From: CAYJXJ01 sp964374095
GTDB lineage: Bacteria > Elusimicrobiota > Elusimicrobia > UBA1565 > UBA9628
DNA length: 29,591 nt
Assembly (NCBI GenBank): GCA_964374095.1
Contig: CAYJXJ010000041.1
Span: 1 to 29,591, forward strand
Reading direction: 5' to 3'
A program made the position numbers and the translations under genes. Below, piece after piece: positions 27,894-29,591 of the stretch. Numbering within the stretch: the stretch's first letter is position 1; each line of letters opens with the position of its first letter. Under the pieces are notes generated by a model that made no database searches, was not told where the DNA came from, and saw only the letters and a program-made list of their open reading frames with translations.

Positions 27894-28244
27894 GCCGCCG
27901 CCCGGCGCCTACAGCGGACCTTCCTTCGGAGTCCAGGTCCCCTGGATTTCAACGTAACCATGCAGATGATATTCCGACCGGATCACACCTGCGACCTGGG
28001 CATGCAGCGCCGAGGCCGCGTCAACTTCCAGGCCGGAACCTGGGTCTACGAGCAGGGGGCGCTGCGCGTCGTCATTTCGGAGGAGTCAGGCTCTCCCAAG
28101 GAGTTCCGGTTGAGCGTCGATCTCAAGAAATTCACCCCGCTCCGCGGGTGAGTCGAGGGATCCTAGAAAGACCACCCTCCCGCGCATGACCGCCGCGCTC
28201 CGTGAGCCCGCCGAGGGCACGGCCCGCGTCGGCGTGCGGCAGGC
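27894..28244. other. Gap with a small domain fragment
   Basis: Between the PsbP-like gene and the convergent serine protease there are 351 bases. Only the short fragment at 27960-28151 looks coded; the rest is GC-rich without a hairpin followed by a T run. No terminator recognised. Confidence 0.4.
27960..28151 (+). CDS. Small beta-rich domain fragment
   Basis: 63 residues starting MQMIFRPDHTCDLGMQRRG, then NFQAGTWVYEQGALRVVISE and ending LKKFTPLRG. This is the rhythm of lipocalin-like or DUF-type small beta domains (strand with F-x-PD-x-T, then GTW-x-Y-x2-G-x-L). Signal peptide and first strands are missing, so it is probably the remains of a longer secreted protein. On the opposite strand a frame of similar length (about 27911-28090) also reads sensibly (ending VEIQGTWTPKEGPL), so strand is not certain. 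Confidence 0.35.
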   Translation: MQMIFRPDHTCDLGMQRRGRVNFQAGTWVYEQGALRVVISEESGSPKEFRLSVDLKKFTPLRG

Positions 28245-29276
28245 CTAGCGAGGTTCCGAGGCTTTCTTCAACTGGTCGAGGGCCTTGCTCGCCTTCGGTT
28301 CGGCCAGCTTGAACTTCAGCTTCTCCTCGATGGCCTTCTGCGTCGCCTCTCGGGCGGACTTCAGATCCGCGGCCAGCAGCGACGTCCGGGTCGCGGCCTC
28401 CCCCGGGCCCTTGTCGTTGTCAAAGACGGTGGACTTGCCCATCCAGTGGGGGTCGGGTTTGCAGTCATAGCAGGTCATGAAGTCCGCGCTCCCCCAGACC
28501 TGGACGCCCACGATCTCATCGGTCTCATCGTCGAAGACGGGGCTGCCGGAGTTGCCCTTGAAGCTGTCCAGGTTGGAGACGAAATACGTGTCGTGGACGG
28601 TGCGGACCTTGGAGTTTCCGGCCACCTTGGTCGGCAGGCCCGAGGGATGGCCGATCATGAAGACGGAGGCGCCCTTTTTCACCTCCCCTGAGGCGCTGAC
28701 GGCGAGCGCTTTGCGGCCCTCGACGATCCGGTCCAGGCGGACGATCGCCCAGTCCTGCACCCCTGTCCCCGTGCTTTTGACCACCTTCCGGACCACTTCC
28801 CGGCAACCGTACACGTTCCCGGCCGGGACGGTCGTCGGGTCGGCGCCCTCCTTGTTGATTCCGAAGCCGAAGACGAACTTCGTCTCCCGGCATCGGTCCG
28901 CATCCGTCTCCTTATCCTCCGGATCCCCCCTCATGCAATGTCCGGCCGTGAGGACCAGGTCGGGCCCGACCAGGGCGCCCGAGCAGTAGGCCCCCGTCGG
29001 CTGGTCGCGGAAGCGTTCCCCGTCGCAGTCGCAGAGACCGGTACGTTCCTCAAGGCTGGTGGTCTTGAGCTTCGCCGTCCCTTTCACAGGGTCCGTGCTC
29101 ACGTCGGCCGCGAAGAACAGGGCGACCGTGCTCTCGGCCAGCTTCGCCTGGTCCGCCGGGGCCTCGAAGAGGTCCTGCCGGTCGTCGTGGCCGTAGATGG
29201 CGCGGTGGGCATGGAGGGAGCCGCGCGCCCCTCCCAGGACCAAAGCCAGCAGCACCAGCCCTCGCCCGCTCTTCAT
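28245..29276 (-). CDS. Secreted trypsin-like (V8/glutamyl-type) serine protease
   Basis: 343 residues. Signal peptide GLVLLALVLGGARGSLHA; then YGHDDRQDL, a common N-terminus of secreted V8-like proteases, at 28-36. Chymotrypsin-fold domain with all three catalytic residues: His113 (LTAGHC), Asp175 (QDWAIVRLD), Ser243 (KGNSGSPV). Cysteines at 82, 84, 98, 114, 129 and 158 suggest disulphides, so it is periplasmic or secreted. A charged helical tail (about 290-343, ATQKAIEEKLKFKLAEPKASKALDQLKK) follows the protease domain, perhaps for anchoring. No PDZ domain, so not DegP-like. Own promoter at 29348-29376; ribosome binding site GGTGAGG close to the ATG. Confidence 0.9.
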   Translation of the reverse strand: MKSGRGLVLLALVLGGARGSLHAHRAIYGHDDRQDLFEAPADQAKLAESTVALFFAADVSTDPVKGTAKLKTTSLEERTGLCDCDGERFRDQPTGAYCSGALVGPDLVLTAGHCMRGDPEDKETDADRCRETKFVFGFGINKEGADPTTVPAGNVYGCREVVRKVVKSTGTGVQDWAIVRLDRIVEGRKALAVSASGEVKKGASVFMIGHPSGLPTKVAGNSKVRTVHDTYFVSNLDSFKGNSGSPVFDDETDEIVGVQVWGSADFMTCYDCKPDPHWMGKSTVFDNDKGPGEAATRTSLLAADLKSAREATQKAIEEKLKFKLAEPKASKALDQLKKASEPR

Positions 29277-29347
29277 GGCCTCACCCCGCTCGTCCCACAG
29301 CCTTTGCCCTTCACGGGCTTCCCAAGGCGGCCGCGGACTGCGCGTTC

Positions 29348-29376
29348 AGTATAGGCGGTGGGCCTCGCGCAGTAAA
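29348..29376 (-). promoter_or_regulatory. Promoter of the serine protease gene
   Basis: Minus strand TTTACT (29371-29376), 17-base spacer, TATACT (29348-29353). Strong match. Predicted leader of about 65 bases. Confidence 0.65.
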
Positions 29377-29591
29377 GGACCGCAAGTCCCGACGCGTCAT
29401 GGGACGAAAGACCTAGAAGAGCGGGGCGGGGTGGCGGCGGACTTCCTCGAGAAGAAACAAGGGCTGGCCCGCTAGGGCCTGCTGAAGAACCTCAGCTGCG
29501 ACATTCGCGCCGGAAAGGATCAGGACGATCCTCTTTCAGTACTTCCCCAAGCGTCCGGGAGCCTAGGTGGGATGGGGCTTGGGGAGGGCCG
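29377..29591. other. Right edge, no gene recognised
   Basis: A short plus-strand frame (AADFLEKKQGLAR, then stop, then GLLKNLSCDIRAGKDQDD) reads fairly naturally around 29430-29540 and may be a decayed gene, but no family is recognisable. Confidence 0.3.

Noticed and set aside
1..29591. tRNA, rRNA, CRISPR, insertion sequence or phage genes
   Set aside because: None seen by eye on either strand; no transposase, integrase or repeat-spacer pattern. A covariance search could still reveal a small RNA gene.

Overview
This window is a stretch of chromosome from a GC-rich, Gram-negative bacterium, probably an uncultured lineage. Evidence for an outer membrane is the MltA-type lytic transglycosylase, the cellulose synthase paired with BcsG, and a secreted beta-rich protein. 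Elusimicrobiota or a neighbouring phylum is my guess from overall style; no rRNA or other marker is present, so taxonomy is low confidence. I saw no tRNA, rRNA, CRISPR array, insertion sequence or phage gene. Genes overlap tightly (ATGA, GTGA and TTGA junctions), GTG and TTG starts are common, and several promoters sit so close to the start codon that the mRNA would be leaderless.

Layout. (1) 1-2.7 kb, accessory toxin-antitoxin-like segment: BrnA antitoxin with a frameshifted BrnT toxin, divergent DUF4160/DUF2442 pair, small unknown genes, a clan AA aspartic protease with a degenerate C-terminus, and a shortened DUF433 gene. (2) 2.7-7.5 kb, cellulose module: a BcsA-like synthase with two PilZ domains, overlapped by a secreted protein made of two copies of one domain, and divergently BcsG, the enzyme that adds phosphoethanolamine to cellulose. 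(3) 7.6-9.5 kb: a secreted endonuclease I and a membrane-anchored class III cyclase-like protein. (4) 9.6-17.7 kb, a minus-strand purine catabolism cluster that runs into proline synthesis: AMP nucleosidase, XdhC, a fusion of a MobA/MocA-like nucleotidyltransferase with allantoinase, allantoicase, OHCU decarboxylase (uraD), HIU hydrolase (uraH), then proB and proA. The set covers AMP to adenine, and hydroxyisourate to ureidoglycolate; the xanthine dehydrogenase and urate oxidase steps are not in the window. (5) 18.3-20.9 kb: methyltransferase, GT4 glycosyltransferase and polysaccharide deacetylase in one overlapping plus-strand operon. (6) 20.9-23.5 kb: a haem-oxygenase-like diiron enzyme divergent from a LysR regulator, which overlaps uppP. 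(7) 23.5-25.7 kb: a lower-GC patch ending in an integron attC-like structure, then DUF309 and mltA. (8) 25.7-29.3 kb: a secreted HExxH protein, a small PsbP-like secreted protein, a small domain fragment and a secreted trypsin-like protease.

The strongest leads for something new are the nucleotidyltransferase-allantoinase fusion, two structured RNA segments inside the purine cluster (one of which can mask the xdhC ribosome binding site), the two-PilZ cellulose synthase with its duplicated-domain partner and BcsG, the divergent LysR/diiron enzyme pair, and the attC-like site.
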